Positions 62,666 to 64,000 of a stretch of 64,000 nucleotides of DNA are shown here, piece after piece. Position 1 is the stretch's first letter, and each line of letters starts with the position of its first letter. Location: NCBI RefSeq assembly GCF_900114255.1, contig NZ_FOSL01000007.1, forward strand, positions 62,001-126,000. Direction: 5' to 3'. The notes below the pieces were generated by a model. It searched no databases, had not been told where the DNA came from, and saw only the letters and a list, made by a program, of their open reading frames with translations. The stretch is from Neomesorhizobium albiziae (GTDB lineage Bacteria > Pseudomonadota > Alphaproteobacteria > Rhizobiales > Rhizobiaceae). The position numbers and the translations under genes are program-made.

Positions 62666-63486
62666 ACGTCAGGCCCGATCCCGCGCAGCTCGGGGCGCCC
62701 GACGACGGCATCGCCAAGGGCGACCTGTTGCTGGACGTGAAAAACGTTTCGCTGTCCTTCGGCGGCGTCAAGGCGATAACGGATATCTCCTTCGATGTGC
62801 GAAAGGGCGAGATTCGCGCCATCATCGGTCCCAACGGCGCCGGCAAGACCTCGATGCTCAACGTCATCAACGGTTTCTACACGCCGCAGCGGGGCAGCAT
62901 CGTTTTCCGCGGCGAAGAGCGGCGCGCGATGAAGCCGCACCACGCGGTGCGGCAAGGCATTGCCCGTACCTTCCAGAACGTTGCCCTGTTCAAGGGCATG
63001 TCGACGCTCGACAACATCATGGCGGGGCGGTCGGTGAAGATGAAACGCGGTCTCGGCTGGCAGATGCTGTGGCACGGGCCGGCGCTGGCGGAGGAGATCG
63101 AACACCGCGAAAAGGTCGAGGAAATCATCGACTTTCTGGAGATACAGCATATCCGCAAGACGCCGGTCGGCAAATTGCCCTACGGCCTGCAGAAGCGGGT
63201 CGAACTTGGCCGGGCGCTTGCCATGGAGCCGTCGCTGCTTTTGCTCGACGAACCGATGGCCGGCATGAACCTCGAAGAAAAAGAAGACATGAGCCGGTTC
63301 ATCATCGATGTGAACCAGCAGCGCGGCACCACGATCGCGCTGATCGAGCACGATATGGGCGTGGTGATGGACCTTTCCGACCGCGTCGTCGTTCTCGACT
63401 ACGGCAAGAAGATTGCCGATGGCGCGCCCGACGCCGTCAAGACCAACCAGCAGGTGATCGACGCCTATCTCGGCGTGGCGCATTGA
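62662..63486 (+). CDS. livG: Liv-type ABC transporter ATP-binding protein
   Basis: 274 residues. Walker A GPNGAGKT (56-63), Q-loop ARTFQNVALFKGM, signature LPYGLQKRVELGRALA, Walker B LLLLDEPMAGMN, and H-loop IEHDMGVVMDLSDR. The EAGMN-type loop around MAGMNLEE is typical of LivG. An N-terminal 20-residue extension precedes the first strand. Start overlaps the ligase stop by 4 bp. Confidence 0.92.
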   Translation: MNVRPDPAQLGAPDDGIAKGDLLLDVKNVSLSFGGVKAITDISFDVRKGEIRAIIGPNGAGKTSMLNVINGFYTPQRGSIVFRGEERRAMKPHHAVRQGIARTFQNVALFKGMSTLDNIMAGRSVKMKRGLGWQMLWHGPALAEEIEHREKVEEIIDFLEIQHIRKTPVGKLPYGLQKRVELGRALAMEPSLLLLDEPMAGMNLEEKEDMSRFIIDVNQQRGTTIALIEHDMGVVMDLSDRVVVLDYGKKIADGAPDAVKTNQQVIDAYLGVAH

Positions 63487-63497
63487 AAGGACATGAG

Positions 63498-63647
63498 ATG
63501 ACCATCTCCACCCTCGCCATCACCCCGTTGATTTCGCTGATCGCCGGCGTCCTGATCCTCGTGATGCCGCGGCTGCTCAACTACATCGTCGCCCTTTACC
63601 TGATCGTGGTCGGCCTGCTCGGCCTGTTTCCGCAACTGGCAGGCTGA
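63498..63647 (+). CDS. DUF3096 small membrane protein
   Basis: 49 residues from ATG 63498, with AAAGGA at 63486-63491; 11 bp after the livG stop. One or two hydrophobic helices (LISLIAGVLILVMPRLLNYI and VALYLIVVGLLGLFPQLAG) and the PRLLNYIVALYLI signature identify DUF3096, a family of about 50-residue membrane proteins of unknown function. Its place between livG and livH is unusual and suggests a link to the transporter. Confidence 0.72.
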   Translation: MTISTLAITPLISLIAGVLILVMPRLLNYIVALYLIVVGLLGLFPQLAG

Positions 63648-63695
63648 GGCCGTGATGATATCCGGCGCGCTGACCGCCCATAAGGACTGACATTC

Positions 63696-64000
63696 ATGGA
63701 TTTTCTGAACTCTATCCTCGTCAAACCTTTCGCCGACATGTTCGGCGCACCGGATTTCCTGCTGCAGGTGCTGTGGGAAGGCCTGGTTTCGGGCGTGCTC
63801 TACGCGCTGATCGCGCTGGGTTTCGTGCTGATCTACAAGTCGTCGCGAATCTTCAACTTCGCGCAGGGCATCATGGTGGTGTTCGCGGCGCTGACGCTGG
63901 TCGGCCTTCACGAAAAGGGCGTGCCCGCGCTGCTTGCCGTACCGCTGACGCTGGTGGTGATGTTTATCCTCGCCGTCGCCATCGAGCGGGTCGTTTTGCG
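63696..64000 (+). CDS. livH: Liv-type ABC permease (LivH), start of gene
   Basis: Partial, cut by the end of the window; 101 codons from ATG 63696. Begins MDFLNSILVKPFADMFGAPD then LLQVLWEGLVSGVLYALIAL and GFVLIYKSSRIFNFAQGIMV, the LivH N-terminus with the conserved NFAQG. It continues the ligase-livG-DUF3096 operon, which should go on with LivM, LivF and a binding protein beyond the edge. Confidence 0.9.
   Translation, partial: MDFLNSILVKPFADMFGAPDFLLQVLWEGLVSGVLYALIALGFVLIYKSSRIFNFAQGIMVVFAALTLVGLHEKGVPALLAVPLTLVVMFILAVAIERVVL

Noticed and set aside
63653-63691. Mini-frame GTG-ATG to TGA before livH, 12 codons
   Set aside because: Too short and without regulatory codon runs; probably chance.

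Overview
The window is a dense (roughly 62% GC by eye), two-strand stretch of chromosome from an alphaproteobacterium of the Hyphomicrobiales (Rhizobiales), most likely Mesorhizobium or a close relative. The reasons are RIME-like palindromic intergenic repeats (five copies of two types), an ExsH-like RTX beta-glycanase, a fused allantoinase/OHCU decarboxylase, Tat-type binding proteins, a fused indolepyruvate oxidoreductase and many ABC/TRAP uptake systems. I see no rRNA, tRNA, CRISPR array, prophage or intact insertion sequence.

Layout. 1-6550 (+): a carnitine/gamma-butyrobetaine-type catabolic operon (end of a beta-keto acid cleavage enzyme, L-carnitine dehydrogenase, acyl-CoA dehydrogenase, NDP-forming acyl-CoA synthetase, CaiD-type dehydratase, esterase). 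6682-8130 (+): secreted GH16 glycanase. 8165-15859 (-): a Dpp/Opp-type ABC importer operon with two paralogous binding proteins and an alkaline-phosphatase-superfamily hydrolase, with a CocE/NonD hydrolase just upstream (16012-18021). 18180-18699 (+): a type II toxin-antitoxin pair. 18708-31207: a purine (xanthine to ureidoglycolate) catabolic cluster on both strands: deaminase, allA, allE, puuE-uraD on the minus strand; uraH, xdhA, xdhB, xdhC on the plus strand; then a LysR regulator divergent from urate hydroxylase and guanine deaminase. 31286-33218 (+): UPF0303 protein and glycerate kinase.

33219-33791 is a repeat-filled spacer. 33792-39076 (-): glutamine-synthetase-like ligase, class III aminotransferase, WD40 protein and a COG0523 zinc GTPase with a His/Asp loop. 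39538-43325 (+): MarR regulator, DMT exporter, LacI regulator with a probable CTG start, D-2-hydroxyacid dehydrogenase. 43634-44838: an AprI/Inh-like secreted protein and a gamma-glutamyl-GABA-hydrolase-like amidotransferase. 45145-50105: a TakP-type TRAP transporter with duplicated binding proteins and a proline-rich tail on the large permease. 50285-52404: a lone LivH-type permease divergent from a CGNR zinc-finger regulator, sharing a strong 36-bp dyad, plus a lipoprotein. 52643-56116: indolepyruvate ferredoxin oxidoreductase. 56181-60301: GGDEF-EAL protein, an autoinducer-synthase-fold (FeeM-like) protein and a Crp/Fnr regulator. 60671-64000: acyl-CoA ligase plus the start of a Liv-type ABC operon that includes a 49-residue DUF3096 membrane protein.

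How it fits together: the region is mainly a catabolic island for nitrogen-rich and carboxylate compounds. Purines are taken to ureidoglycolate and glyoxylate; glycerate kinase and a hydroxyacid dehydrogenase nearby could drain C2/C3 products. No allantoate hydrolase is encoded here, so that step must lie elsewhere. The least-explained and most interesting items are the two-binding-protein importer with dedicated hydrolases, the CGNR/LivH dyad, the FeeM-like synthase and the hybrid carnitine cluster.
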